A DNA stretch of 64,000 nt from assembly GCF_014204945.1 (NCBI RefSeq), contig NZ_JACHMN010000003.1, forward strand, positions 1,240,001-1,304,000. Reading direction: 5' to 3'. This DNA is from Allocatelliglobosispora scoriae. GTDB lineage: Bacteria; Actinomycetota; Actinomycetes; Mycobacteriales; Micromonosporaceae. Below, piece by piece: positions 29,378 to 38,653 of this stretch. Position 1 is the stretch's first letter. Every line of letters begins with the position of its first letter. The notes beneath the pieces were generated by a model, which saw nothing but the letters and a program-made list of their open reading frames with translations, ran no database searches and was not told the DNA's origin. Position numbers and translations under genes: made by a program.

Positions 29378-29590
29378 CTACGGCAGCGGGGGGAGTGGTG
29401 GCAGCCCTGGTGCGGGCAGGCCCGGCACGGGTGGCACCGGCAGGCCCGGCACTCCCGGCACGGGCAGATCGGGTACTCCCGGGAGATCGGGGAGACCGGG
29501 TGCACCACCCGGCAGCACTCCACCGAGGAGTGAGCCGATGGTGGAGAGCAGGTCACCGATCGCGGAGAGCAGGGCGTTGACCAGATCCAT
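29378..29590 (-). CDS. Proline-rich 70-residue micro-protein
   Basis: A small leftward gene with ATG at 29590 and GGAG 6 bases upstream. The N-terminal ~28 residues are an amphipathic/hydrophobic helix (LVNALLSAIGDLLSTIGSLL), and the rest is a PGLP/PGVP/PVP-type repeat ending in PPLPPLP. No signal cleavage site is obvious, and I know no family. A good ribosome site and its own terminator support it as a gene. It is divergent from the giant amylopullulanase gene. Function unknown; possibly an exported or membrane-associated structural peptide. Confidence 0.6.
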   Translation of the reverse strand: MDLVNALLSAIGDLLSTIGSLLGGVLPGGAPGLPDLPGVPDLPVPGVPGLPVPPVPGLPAPGLPPLPPLP

Positions 29591-29733
29591 GGGGGACTCC
29601 TGTCGTCTGTGGACAACGGAAAGGACGGCCGCCTCAGACCAGTATCTGGCTATTAGTGAAGTAAGTCCATATCCGCGCACTTTTGGGCCCAATCTGCGCG
29701 GATCTTGCTGTCCCTGCTGTAAACACGTCATGT

Positions 29734-29752
29734 CTTGCAAGCTCTTGCGGAA
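29734..29752 (+). promoter_or_regulatory. Possible MalR/LacI-type operator upstream of the amylopullulanase gene
   Basis: CTTGCAAG (palindrome at 29734-29741) followed by CTCTTGCGGAA lies about 70 bases before the start. Repeated CTTGCAAG-like sequences are the known MalR boxes of Streptomyces amylase promoters. The surrounding 170 bases are markedly AT-richer than the genes. Inference only. Confidence 0.4.
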
Positions 29753-29814
29753 ACATTTCAGTTACCCGTATGTTCTGTCTCACACTGCCCTCCTTGGATC
29801 AAAGAAGGCCTTCG

Positions 29815-32800
29815 ATGAGTTTCAGAACGCGCCCGGCGCGGAGATACCGAACCTTCCTCGTCACCCTCCTCGCCGCGCTGACGATCGCCACGCCGGTCGT
29901 CGCGCTCCAGGCCGTGCGGGACGACGAACCGACACAGTGGGTCGACGCAGGCAGCACCTACTGGCGTGACGAGCCGGGCGCCGCCGCGCTCGCCGCCACC
30001 GCGCCGCAGGCGAAGCGTGCCGAGCAGTTCTACTTCGTCCTGCCGGACCGGTTCGCCAACGGCGACACCGGCAACGACAAGGGAGGCCGGACGGGCGACC
30101 GGCTCAAGACGGGCTACGACCCGACCGACAAGGGCTTCTACCACGGTGGCGACCTCGCGGGTGTGATCGACAAGCTCGACTACATCGAGGGGTTGGGCAC
30201 CACCGCGATCTGGCTCGCGCCGGTCTTCGCCAACCGGCCGGTGCAGGGCACGGGCGCCGACGTCAGCGCGGGCTACCACGGTTACTGGATCGAGGACTTC
30301 ACCAGGGTCGACCCGCACTTCGGCACCAACGCCGACCTGAAGAAGCTGGTCAAGCTCGCGCACTCGCGCGGCATCAAGATCTTCCTCGACGTGATCGTCA
30401 ACCACACCGCCGACGTGATCCGGTACGAGGAGAACCGGTACTCCTACGTGGAGAAGAAGGACTCGCCCTACACCGATGTCAAGGGACGGGCCTTCGACGA
30501 CGCCGACTTCGCCGACGGCACCCGGGACTTCCCGGCCGTCGACGCCGCGAGCGGGCCCTACACGCCGGTCTTCGCCACGGGTGCGGACAAGAGGGTGAAG
30601 GTGCCGTCGTGGCTCAACGACCCGGCGATGTACCACAACCGCGGCAACTCCTCCTTCGCCGGTGAGAACTCGACCTACGGCGACTTCTTCGGCCTCGACG
30701 ACCTGTGGACCGAGCGGCCCGAGGTGGTCGAGGGCATGACGAAGATCTACCAGGACTGGATCACCAGCACCGGGATCGACGGCTACCGGCTCGACACCGC
30801 CAAGCACGTCGACATGGACTTCTGGCCGCAGTTCGCCAAGGGCATCGCCCAGGCGGCCGAGCGCGCCCACAAGCCCGACTTCTTCATGTTCGGCGAGGTC
30901 TACTCCGCCGACGCGTCGATCACCTCCAGCTACGTCCGGCAGGGCGGGCTGCAGGCCACGCTCGACTTCGGCTTCCAGGCCGCTGCGCAGGGCTTCGTCA
31001 CCGGCGGCAGCGGCCAGGGTCTCGCCGACCTCTACGCCACCGACCCGCTCTACACCACCCGCGGCACCGACGCCGGTGACCTGCCGACCTTCCTCGGCAA
31101 CCACGACATGGGCCGCATCGGCAGCGCGATCTTGAAATACAGCATCGTCAACGGCGGCGGCGAGCAGGACGCGCTGGAGCGGGACCGGCTCGCGCACGAG
31201 CTGATGTTCCTCACCCGCGGCCAGCCGGTCGTCTACTCCGGCGACGAGCAGGGCTTCACCGGCCCCGGCGGCGACAAGGACGCCCGGCAGGACATGTTCG
31301 CCAGCCGGGTCGCCGATTACCTCGACGACGACCTGCTCGGCACCGACCGCACCCACGCGGTCGACAACTTCAACACCGCGCACCCGCTCTACCGCTCCAT
31401 CGCCGCGCTGGGCGACCTGCGCGCCGCCCACCCGGGTCTGCGCGACGGCACCCAGACGACGAGGTACGCCGGTGACGGCGTCTTCGCCTTCTCGCGCCTC
31501 GACGCCGCCCAGCGGGTCGAGTACGTCGTCGCCGCGAACAGCGGCACCGGCGAGAAGACGGTCACCGTGGACACCTTCACGCCGGGCGCCGCCTTCGGCA
31601 GGCTCTACCCGACCGCCGGTGCCGGTCCGGTGGCGGGCGCCGACGGCAAGCTCACGATCACGATCCCGGCCCTGACCACGATCGCCTGGAAGGCCGGGCA
31701 GCAGGTCCCGGGTGCGGCCGCGCCGACGATCTCCATCGCGTCCCCGGCCGCCGGTGCCGCCGTCGCCACCCAGGCCGCGATCACCGCCACCGTCACCGGT
31801 GCTCCCAGCTCGACGGTGACCTTCGCCGCCAAGGTCGGCAGCGGCCCCTGGAAGACGCTCGGCACCGCGACTCGGGCGCCCTACACGGTGCACCACGACC
31901 TGGCCGGGCTCGCCGGGAAGACGGCGGTGCAATATAAGGCCGTCGTGAAGGACCCGCAGGGCCGGACCGCGACCGCGACGACGAACATCACCGTCGCCAC
32001 TCCGGTCCAGGGCGCGCAGCGCGACTATGTGCTCGTGCACTACCAGCGTCCGGCCGGGGACTACGACGGCTGGGGTGTCTACAACTGGGGGGACTCGGAC
32101 GCGTCGTCGCAGCACCCGTGGCCGACCGGCCAGCCCTTCGCCGGACGCGACTCCTACGGCGCCTTCGCCTGGGTGAAGGTGAAGCCGGGCGCGACGAACG
32201 TCGGCTTCCTCGTCGTCAACGGCGCCGGGCAGAAGGATGTCGAGTCCGACCGCAGCATCGACCCGAGCCGCACCGGCGAGATCTGGCTGAAGCAGGGCGA
32301 CGCCACGATCTACCCGTCGCAGGCGGCCGCGGCCGGCTATGTCGACGTGCACTACCACCGGCCGGACGGCGACTACGCCGGGTGGGGCCTGCACCTGTGG
32401 GGTGACGGGCTCGGCGCCGGTGCGGGCACCGACTGGGGCTCGCCGCGCCAGCCGGACGGCACGGACGCGTTCGGCGCCTTCTGGAGGGTGCCGGTCGGCG
32501 ACGCGACGAAGCCGATCAACTTCATCGTCCACAGTGGTGACAACAAGGACCCCAACGGCGACCTCACCGTCGACATGACCGTCGGCTCGGCCTGGGTCAA
32601 CGGTGGCAGCTCGACGGTCCACCCGACGAAGGCCGCCGCGACCAACACCGCTGTGCTGCACTACCGGCGTGAGGACGGCGACTACGCGGGCTGGGGCCTG
32701 CACCTGTGGGACGGCAACGCCAACCCGGTCGAGTGGGGCAGCCCGCTGCTGCCGTCGAGCATCGACGCCTACGGCGCCACCTATGTCGTGCCGCTCGTCG

Positions 32801-35562
32801 AGGGTGCGACCGGCGTCAACTACATCGTCCACAGGGGAGACGCCAAGGACCTCCCCAACGACCAGCGGCTCGATGTCACCAAGAAGGGCTACGAGGTCTG
32901 GCTGCTCGCCGGGGTGGAGAAGGCACTCCGCCCGCTGGAGGCGGCCGCCGCCCGGGACATCGACCTGACGCACTCCAGCGCGCAGTGGATCGACCGTTCG
33001 ACGATCGCCTGGGCGAAGCCCGACAACGACGGCAAGGTCTACGACCTCGTCGTCTCGGCGAACGGCAACGTCTCCGTCGTCGACGGCAAGCTCGCCGGTG
33101 ACTTCACCACGATCCGGCTCTCGGCCGGGGCCAACGGGCTCACCGACCGGCAGCGGATCGCGCATCCGGAGCTCTGGGCCTACCAGGCCTTCCAGCTCGG
33201 CACCGCCGACCTCCGGGTGATCCGGGACGCGCTGCGGGGTCGGCTGATCGTGGCGGAGAGCGATCACCTGGGCAACCTGCTCTCGGCGACCGGGGTGCAG
33301 ACTCCCGGCGTACTCGACGATGTCTATGCCGGTGCCACCGCGGCCCGGCTGGGACCGGTCTTCGCGGCCGGGCGCCCGACGCTCTCGCTCTGGGCACCCA
33401 CCGCGACCGGCGTGGAGCTGCAGCTCTTCGACTCGCCGGCCGCGACCGCGACGGCCGTGCCGATGACCCGCGACGACGCGACCGGCGTCTGGCGTGCCGT
33501 CGGCGGCAGCTCCTGGAAGGGGAAGTACTACCGCTTCAGGGTCACCGCCTACCAGCCCGCGACCAGGCAGTTCGTCACCGCGAGCGTCACCGACCCCTAC
33601 TCGGTCTCGCTCGCCGCGAACTCCACCCACAGCCAGATCGTCGACCTCGCCGACCCGGCCCTCGCGCCGGCCGGGTGGGACAGCCTGCGCAAGCCGCGCG
33701 TCACGGGCCGTCCGCAGATTCAGGAGTTGTCGGTACGCGACTTCTCGATCTCCGACACCACGGTCGCTGCGGCGCAGCGGGGCACCTACGGCGCCTTCAC
33801 CACCCCGGCCACCGACGGCATGACGGAGCTGAAGAAGCTGGCCGATGCGGGTGTCACCCACCTGCACCTGCTGCCGACCTTCGACTTCGCCACGGCGCCG
33901 GAGCGGCGGGCCGACCAGGCCGTGCCCGCCTGCGACCTGCCCGCGATGCCGCCGTCCGGCGAGGGCCAGCAGGCCTGCGTCGCGGCTGTCGCCGAGACCG
34001 ACGGCTACAACTGGGGTTACGACCCGCTGCACTACACCGTGCCCGAGGGCGGCTACGCGGTGAACCCGGACGGCAGTGCCCGGATCACCGAGTACCGCCA
34101 GATGGTGCAGGGCATCAACAAGGCGGGCCTGCGGGTCGTGCTCGACGTCGTCTACAACCACACCTCGGCCTCGGGCACCGACCCGAAGTCGGTGCTGGAC
34201 CAGGTCGTGCCCGGCTATTACCACCGGCTCCTCGCCGACGGCACGGTCGCGACCTCGACCTGCTGCGCCAACACCGCACCCGAGCACGCGATGATGGGCA
34301 AGCTCGTCGTCGACTCGATGGTCACCTGGGCCAAGCGCTACAAGGTCGACGGATTCCGCTTCGACCTGATGGGCCACCACCCGAAGGCCAACATCCTCGC
34401 CGTCCGGGCCGCGCTCGACGCGCTCACCCTCGACCGCGACGGCGTCGACGGCAGATCCATCCTCATGTACGGCGAGGGCTGGAACTTCGGCGAGGTCGCG
34501 AACGACGCGCGCTTCGTGCAGGCAACCCAGACCAACATGGCGGGTACGGGCATCGGCACCTTCACCGACCGCCTGCGCGACGCCGTCCGGGGCGGTGGCC
34601 CCTTCGACGACAACCCGCGGATCCAGGGTTTCGCGTCGGGCCTCTACACCGACTCCAACGGCGACCCGGTCAACGGCACCGCGGCGGCCCAGAAGGCGTC
34701 GCTGCTGCACCAGCAGGACCTGATCAAGCTGGGTCTCGCCGGGAACCTGGCCGGTTACCGCTTCACCGACTCGACCGGCGCCTCGGTGCTCGGGTCGCAG
34801 GTCACCTACAACGGGTCGCCCGCCGGCTACACCGCCTCGCCGAGCGAAGCGGTGACCTATGTGGACGCCCACGACAACGAGATCCTCTACGACACGCTCG
34901 CCTACAAGCTGCCGCAGTCGACCTCGGCGACGGACCGGGCGCGGATGCAGGTGGTGGCGCTGTCGACCGTCGTCCTCTCGCAGGGCACGGGGTTCGTCAC
35001 GGCCGGGTCGTCCCGGCTGCGGTCCAAGTCGCTGGACAAGAACTCCTACAACTCCGGTGACTGGTTCAACGCCATCCGCTGGGACTGCGCGACGGGCAAC
35101 GGGTTCGGGCTCGGCGTGCCGCCGTCGCCGGACAACACGTCCCGGTGGCCCTACGCCAAGCCGCTGCTCGCCGACCCGGCACTCGTCGCCGGGTGCGCTC
35201 CGGTCGAGCTCGCCGACGCGCGCTTCGCCGAATTGCTGAAGGTGCGGGCCTCCTCACCGCTGTTCAGCCTGCGCAGCGCCGCCGACGTGCAGCAGGCGGT
35301 GTCGTTCCCGCTCTCGGGGACGAGCGAGACGCCGGGCGTGATCACGATGATGCTGCGCGGCAACGGGCAGACGATCGTGGTCGTCATCAACGCGTCGCCT
35401 GACGCCGCGTCGCAGACCGTCGGCGCGCTGGCCGGCAAGTCGATGGCGCTGCACCCGGTGCTGCGGAGCTCCGCCGACCCGGTGCTGGCCGGGTCGGCGT
35501 ATGTCAAGGGAACCGGCACCTTCACGGTGCCGGGCCGCTCCGTGGCGGTCTTCGTCTCCTGA
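29815..35562 (+). CDS. Secreted bifunctional alpha-amylase/pullulanase (two GH13 domains)
   Basis: 1915 residues. The N-terminus (FRTRPARRYRTFLVTLLAAL) is a signal peptide. Catalytic unit 1 (about 60-560) is an alpha-amylase: DVIVNHTAD, GYRLDTAKHVD (nucleophile Asp), FGEVY (acid Glu) and FLGNHD. Residues ~633-730 form an Ig-like module. Three pullulanase-associated starch-binding repeats begin at about 738, 841 and 946 (each with a GDYxGWG(V/L) core). A CBM48-type module (LSLWAPTATGVEL) starts near 1187. Catalytic unit 2 (about 1300-1880) is a type I pullulanase-like GH13: LDVVYNHTSASG, GFRFDLMGHH, YGEGWNFGE, YVDAHDNE. It should cleave both alpha-1,4 and alpha-1,6 bonds of starch or glycogen outside the cell. 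The start has AAAGAAGG 7 bases ahead. Confidence 0.93.
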   Translation: MSFRTRPARRYRTFLVTLLAALTIATPVVALQAVRDDEPTQWVDAGSTYWRDEPGAAALAATAPQAKRAEQFYFVLPDRFANGDTGNDKGGRTGDRLKTGYDPTDKGFYHGGDLAGVIDKLDYIEGLGTTAIWLAPVFANRPVQGTGADVSAGYHGYWIEDFTRVDPHFGTNADLKKLVKLAHSRGIKIFLDVIVNHTADVIRYEENRYSYVEKKDSPYTDVKGRAFDDADFADGTRDFPAVDAASGPYTPVFATGADKRVKVPSWLNDPAMYHNRGNSSFAGENSTYGDFFGLDDLWTERPEVVEGMTKIYQDWITSTGIDGYRLDTAKHVDMDFWPQFAKGIAQAAERAHKPDFFMFGEVYSADASITSSYVRQGGLQATLDFGFQAAAQGFVTGGSGQGLADLYATDPLYTTRGTDAGDLPTFLGNHDMGRIGSAILKYSIVNGGGEQDALERDRLAHELMFLTRGQPVVYSGDEQGFTGPGGDKDARQDMFASRVADYLDDDLLGTDRTHAVDNFNTAHPLYRSIAALGDLRAAHPGLRDGTQTTRYAGDGVFAFSRLDAAQRVEYVVAANSGTGEKTVTVDTFTPGAAFGRLYPTAGAGPVAGADGKLTITIPALTTIAWKAGQQVPGAAAPTISIASPAAGAAVATQAAITATVTGAPSSTVTFAAKVGSGPWKTLGTATRAPYTVHHDLAGLAGKTAVQYKAVVKDPQGRTATATTNITVATPVQGAQRDYVLVHYQRPAGDYDGWGVYNWGDSDASSQHPWPTGQPFAGRDSYGAFAWVKVKPGATNVGFLVVNGAGQKDVESDRSIDPSRTGEIWLKQGDATIYPSQAAAAGYVDVHYHRPDGDYAGWGLHLWGDGLGAGAGTDWGSPRQPDGTDAFGAFWRVPVGDATKPINFIVHSGDNKDPNGDLTVDMTVGSAWVNGGSSTVHPTKAAATNTAVLHYRREDGDYAGWGLHLWDGNANPVEWGSPLLPSSIDAYGATYVVPLVEGATGVNYIVHRGDAKDLPNDQRLDVTKKGYEVWLLAGVEKALRPLEAAAARDIDLTHSSAQWIDRSTIAWAKPDNDGKVYDLVVSANGNVSVVDGKLAGDFTTIRLSAGANGLTDRQRIAHPELWAYQAFQLGTADLRVIRDALRGRLIVAESDHLGNLLSATGVQTPGVLDDVYAGATAARLGPVFAAGRPTLSLWAPTATGVELQLFDSPAATATAVPMTRDDATGVWRAVGGSSWKGKYYRFRVTAYQPATRQFVTASVTDPYSVSLAANSTHSQIVDLADPALAPAGWDSLRKPRVTGRPQIQELSVRDFSISDTTVAAAQRGTYGAFTTPATDGMTELKKLADAGVTHLHLLPTFDFATAPERRADQAVPACDLPAMPPSGEGQQACVAAVAETDGYNWGYDPLHYTVPEGGYAVNPDGSARITEYRQMVQGINKAGLRVVLDVVYNHTSASGTDPKSVLDQVVPGYYHRLLADGTVATSTCCANTAPEHAMMGKLVVDSMVTWAKRYKVDGFRFDLMGHHPKANILAVRAALDALTLDRDGVDGRSILMYGEGWNFGEVANDARFVQATQTNMAGTGIGTFTDRLRDAVRGGGPFDDNPRIQGFASGLYTDSNGDPVNGTAAAQKASLLHQQDLIKLGLAGNLAGYRFTDSTGASVLGSQVTYNGSPAGYTASPSEAVTYVDAHDNEILYDTLAYKLPQSTSATDRARMQVVALSTVVLSQGTGFVTAGSSRLRSKSLDKNSYNSGDWFNAIRWDCATGNGFGLGVPPSPDNTSRWPYAKPLLADPALVAGCAPVELADARFAELLKVRASSPLFSLRSAADVQQAVSFPLSGTSETPGVITMMLRGNGQTIVVVINASPDAASQTVGALAGKSMALHPVLRSSADPVLAGSAYVKGTGTFTVPGRSVAVFVS

Positions 35563-35574
35563 CCGGGCGTGGTG

Positions 35575-35610
35575 ACGGCGGGCCGGGCGCTGCTGCGTCC
35601 GGCCCGCCGT
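35575..35610. terminator. Hairpin between convergent amylopullulanase and ParA genes
   Basis: A 12-bp stem ACGGCGGGCCGG (35575-35586) pairs with 35599-35610 over a 12-base loop, placed between the two converging stop codons. Confidence 0.75.
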
Positions 35611-35620
35611 GCCTGCGCTG

Positions 35621-36796
35621 CTAGAGCCGGCGGATCGCCTCGGAGTTGAGGCGGGAGCCGATGGTGCGCTCCACGATCCGCTCGATGAGCTCGTCGCGGG
35701 TGCCGCTGCCGAGCGCGCTCATGTCGAGTGCGGCCGCGAGCTCCCGCAGGCTCGCCAGGCTGAACGCGTGCAGCAGAGCGGCACCGTCCTCCCGGGCACT
35801 CATGCCGCGCAGCGCGGTGACGGTGTCGGTCGCGCCGCCGACCGGGGCCGCCGCCATCATGGCGGCGAACCGGCCGGGCTGCAGCGCGTGCATCACCTCG
35901 GCGGTGAGCTGCCGCAGCTCGTCGGCGGCCGGGGAGTTGGCGCGCTCCCGCAACACCGCTGGTACGCCACGCGGCGTGCCCTGGGCGAAGAGCGTCGCCG
36001 CCTCGCGGACCGCGGTGGGGAAGACCGGCAGGCCGAGCGCCCGGACACTGCTCATCGCGTCGGCGTGGGCGGCGATGGGGCGCTGGTACATGAGCTGGAT
36101 CATCGTGAACGCGACCCCGGCGATGTCGGGCTTGATGATCCCGGGGCGTCCGATGTCGGGGAAGCGCCGCGCGTCGGCGTTGTAGTCCTCGATCAGCTTG
36201 TCGACGCTGCCGTAGAGGTAGTCGATGCCGAGCGTCGAGAGGAAGTCGGCCTTCGCCGGGATGATGAGCTGGTCGCTGGCGATGATCGCGGACTGCGTGA
36301 CGATGTTGAAGGTCGGCGGGCAGTCGATCAGGATCAGGTCGTAGTCGGGCAGGTCGCGGTGGTGCAGCTGCTCGGCGAGCGCACCCCGGATGCGGAAGAG
36401 TCCCGCGTCGCGCTCCTCGTCGGTGCCGCGCAGCCCGCGGGCGAGGTCGAGGTCGATGTTGATCAGGCCGAGGTGCGACGCGATCAGGTCCAGCCGGCCG
36501 TCCTCGGCATCGGCGATATAGGAGTTCACCGGCTGCGGCGTGATGATGAGCTCGCTCAGCGAGATCCCCGGGCCGTCGCCGCGCAGGCTGTCGAACCAGC
36601 GCTTGACCGTCCGCGCCTCGCGCAGATCCCGGCGCCACTCCTCGGGGTCGACGAAGCTGAAGGTGAGACTCGTCTGCGGATCGAGATCGATCAGCAGGAC
36701 CCGCATGCCCCGGCGAGCCAGTTCGGCACCGAGGTTCGCGGTGATCGTCGTCTTGCCGACGCCGCCCTTGTAATTGATTACGGATACGACCTGCAT
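35621..36796 (-). CDS. ParA-family ATPase with C-terminal SAP-like extension
   Basis: 391 residues. Deviant Walker A VINYKGGVGKTTITANLGAE at the N-terminus, switch I LIDLDPQTSLTF, and Walker B ILIDCPPTFN about residue 160 mark a ParA/Soj/MinD-type ATPase. The body is longer than a minimal ParA (~260). The last ~45 residues (SLRELAAALDMS, then RDELIERIVERT and SRLNSEAI) look like a small SAP/Rho-N-type helix-extension-helix nucleic-acid binding motif. No ParB homologue is adjacent, so it is an orphan. It may move cargo other than the chromosome origin. ParA fold certain, extension by eye. Confidence 0.88.
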   Translation of the reverse strand: MQVVSVINYKGGVGKTTITANLGAELARRGMRVLLIDLDPQTSLTFSFVDPEEWRRDLREARTVKRWFDSLRGDGPGISLSELIITPQPVNSYIADAEDGRLDLIASHLGLINIDLDLARGLRGTDEERDAGLFRIRGALAEQLHHRDLPDYDLILIDCPPTFNIVTQSAIIASDQLIIPAKADFLSTLGIDYLYGSVDKLIEDYNADARRFPDIGRPGIIKPDIAGVAFTMIQLMYQRPIAAHADAMSSVRALGLPVFPTAVREAATLFAQGTPRGVPAVLRERANSPAADELRQLTAEVMHALQPGRFAAMMAAAPVGGATDTVTALRGMSAREDGAALLHAFSLASLRELAAALDMSALGSGTRDELIERIVERTIGSRLNSEAIRRL

Positions 36797-36910
36797 GTGC
36801 TTGACCTCCCCGCTGAGCAGGCTAAACCCGTATCCACCTGATCGTCACCGCCCGACAAGGCGCAACGTGTCCGCCATCGGGCGTGATACCTCGGCGTGAT
36901 GTCGCTGTCG

Positions 36911-37672
36911 TCAGACCGCGAGGACGGTGACGGCGCCGGTCAGCGGCAGTGGCGGATCCACCACCGTGATGAAGTCGTAGCGCAGGTGGGTGCTGCTCGC
37001 GGCGAGCAGACTGATCGAATTGGAGCCGTAGGGCCGGTCCTCGGCGACCGTGAGCCGCCGGACGATCGCCGCCGGACCGGCCGGATCAAGGTCCGGCAGT
37101 GCCAGCAGGTCGAGCCAACTCCGCCAGGCCCGCTCCGGCGGCTGATCCGGCTGCGGCTCCGGGCGGGATGCCCGCGCCAGCAGCGCTCGCAGCCGCTCCA
37201 CCCGAGGCTGCGTCGGGTCGAGACCGGCGTTGGCGACGATCGTCGTGCCAGGGCTGATCGAGATCTGGGTAATCTCCGTGCCGTTCCAGCCGACGAGCCG
37301 AGCGCCGCTGTCGTTCGCGACGCCGTCTCCTGGTAGGGGCAGGTCGAGCAGGTAGAACGGGGCGAAGCCGCTGAGGTCGCGGGGGAGCGGCTCGCCCGCG
37401 ACCGCCGTCAGCGGCAGCGAGCCCCGGGACAGCCGTCCCGAGCCGGGTGCCCCGCTGTGACTGTTGAGGACACAGGCGATCCGGGGTGCGGCCGGGTCGA
37501 CCGCGAGCCAGGTCCCCCCGGAGAGCAGATCCCGACCGCCCAGGACACCGGGACGATCGGGCCAGTGCTCGGCGGGCGGCAGCCAGGGCCGGTCCAGCAT
37601 CTCGTCCCGGATCGCCAGGACGAGCAGCGGGAATTCGGCCTCGGGCTCGATGCTGGCGACGACGATGCACAT
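36911..37672 (-). CDS. NRDE (TANGO2-like) family protein
   Basis: 253 residues. N-terminal MCIVVASIEP (the Cys-2 of an Ntn-like family), then LVLAIRDEMLDRPW where the family signature NRDE reads IRDE, followed by GGRDLLSGGTWLAVD and IACVLNSHS. All are standard TANGO2/NRDE landmarks apart from the missing Asn. The human homologue affects haem and lipid handling; bacterial function is unsettled. It begins 24 bases after the desaturase stop, so the two are probably co-transcribed. A 114-base gap follows before the ParA gene. Confidence 0.82.
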   Translation of the reverse strand: MCIVVASIEPEAEFPLLVLAIRDEMLDRPWLPPAEHWPDRPGVLGGRDLLSGGTWLAVDPAAPRIACVLNSHSGAPGSGRLSRGSLPLTAVAGEPLPRDLSGFAPFYLLDLPLPGDGVANDSGARLVGWNGTEITQISISPGTTIVANAGLDPTQPRVERLRALLARASRPEPQPDQPPERAWRSWLDLLALPDLDPAGPAAIVRRLTVAEDRPYGSNSISLLAASSTHLRYDFITVVDPPLPLTGAVTVLAV

Positions 37673-37696
37673 GATCCCAGTGTGCGGGTGCGGCCG

Positions 37697-38632
37697 TCAG
37701 GCTGCTGCGCGGGCCGCTGCCTTCGCCTGGAGGGTGGCGCGGCGCTCCTCGAACTTGGCGGCATAGCCGTCGAGGTCGGTGAGGAAGTCGGCGAGCTGCT
37801 GGCGGGCCTTCTCGCCCTCGCCGTCGAGACCCTCGATCTCGAAGATCCGCAGGTTGCGCAGCACCGGCTGCAGCACCTCGTCGTGGTGGATCCGCAGGTC
37901 GTAGATGCCGGCCATCGCCATCTGCACGGACTTGCGGCCGAAGTTCTCGATGCCGTGGCCCGGCATCTGGAAGTCGGAGACGACATCGGTGATGGCGCGC
38001 ATCGCCTCGTTGGGCGCGATCTGCAGCGCCGCGGTGAGCAGGTTGCGGTAGAAGACCATGTGCAGGTTCTCGTCCGCCGCGATCTTGGCGAGGAGCTGGT
38101 CGCAGAGGGGGTCGCCGCTGTAGCGGCCGGTGTTGCGGTGCGAGATCCGGGTCGCCAGCTCCTGGAACGAGACGTAGGCGATGGAGTGCATCGCCTCCAT
38201 CGAGTGGTCGGAGGTGAACCCGGCCGTCATGTGGACCATGCGGGCGCGTTCGAGGGCGATGGGGTCGACGGCGCGGGTGACGGTGAGGTAGTCGCGGATG
38301 GCGACGCCGTGTCGTCCTTCTTCGGCGGTCCAGCGGTGGACCCAGGTGCCCCAGGCGCCGTCGCGGCCGAAGAGGGCGGCGATTTCGTGGTGGTAGCTGG
38401 GGAGGTTGTCCTCGGTGAGGAGGTTGACGATGAGGGAGGTGCGGGCGACGTCGCTGAGCGTGGACTGGTCGGGGGTCCAGGCGGTGCCGCCGAGGACGCC
38501 GTCGAAGTCGGTGCCCCGGCTCCACGGGATGTACTCGTGGGGGAACCACTCCTTGGCGATCGCCAGGTGCCGGTTGAGGTTGGCCTCGACGACGGGCTCA
38601 AGCTGGTAGAGCAGATCAGTCTGTGAGATCAC
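37697..38632 (-). CDS. Acyl-ACP desaturase (soluble, di-iron)
   Basis: A 311-residue stearoyl-ACP-desaturase-like enzyme (DesA type) that puts a cis double bond into acyl-ACP. Di-iron ligands are readable: Glu in LLTEDNLPSYHHEI, the EEGRH motif in WTAEEGRHG (Glu and His), the Glu of VSFQELATRISHRN, and the second ExxH, ADENLH. The start is GTG at 38632 with GGGAG 6-7 bases ahead. A 20-bp palindrome lies 22-41 bases upstream and probably controls it. The products would be substrates for CFA-type methyltransferases such as those at the window start, but the two loci are 34 kb apart. Confidence 0.92.
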   Translation of the reverse strand: MISQTDLLYQLEPVVEANLNRHLAIAKEWFPHEYIPWSRGTDFDGVLGGTAWTPDQSTLSDVARTSLIVNLLTEDNLPSYHHEIAALFGRDGAWGTWVHRWTAEEGRHGVAIRDYLTVTRAVDPIALERARMVHMTAGFTSDHSMEAMHSIAYVSFQELATRISHRNTGRYSGDPLCDQLLAKIAADENLHMVFYRNLLTAALQIAPNEAMRAITDVVSDFQMPGHGIENFGRKSVQMAMAGIYDLRIHHDEVLQPVLRNLRIFEIEGLDGEGEKARQQLADFLTDLDGYAAKFEERRATLQAKAAARAAA

Positions 38633-38653
38633 GGCGAGCTCCCGAAGCTAAGG

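Noticed and set aside
29683-29814. Upstream extension of the amylopullulanase frame
   Set aside because: The extension lies in the AT-rich promoter region; the ATG at 29815 has a good ribosome site and begins a normal signal peptide.
29758-34872. A very long open frame on the minus strand (about 1700 codons) opposite the amylopullulanase gene
   Set aside because: It is an artefact of GC-rich codon use: no stop appears on the antisense frame, the translation is Val/Arg/Gly-rich without domains, and the plus strand has clear GH13 motifs.
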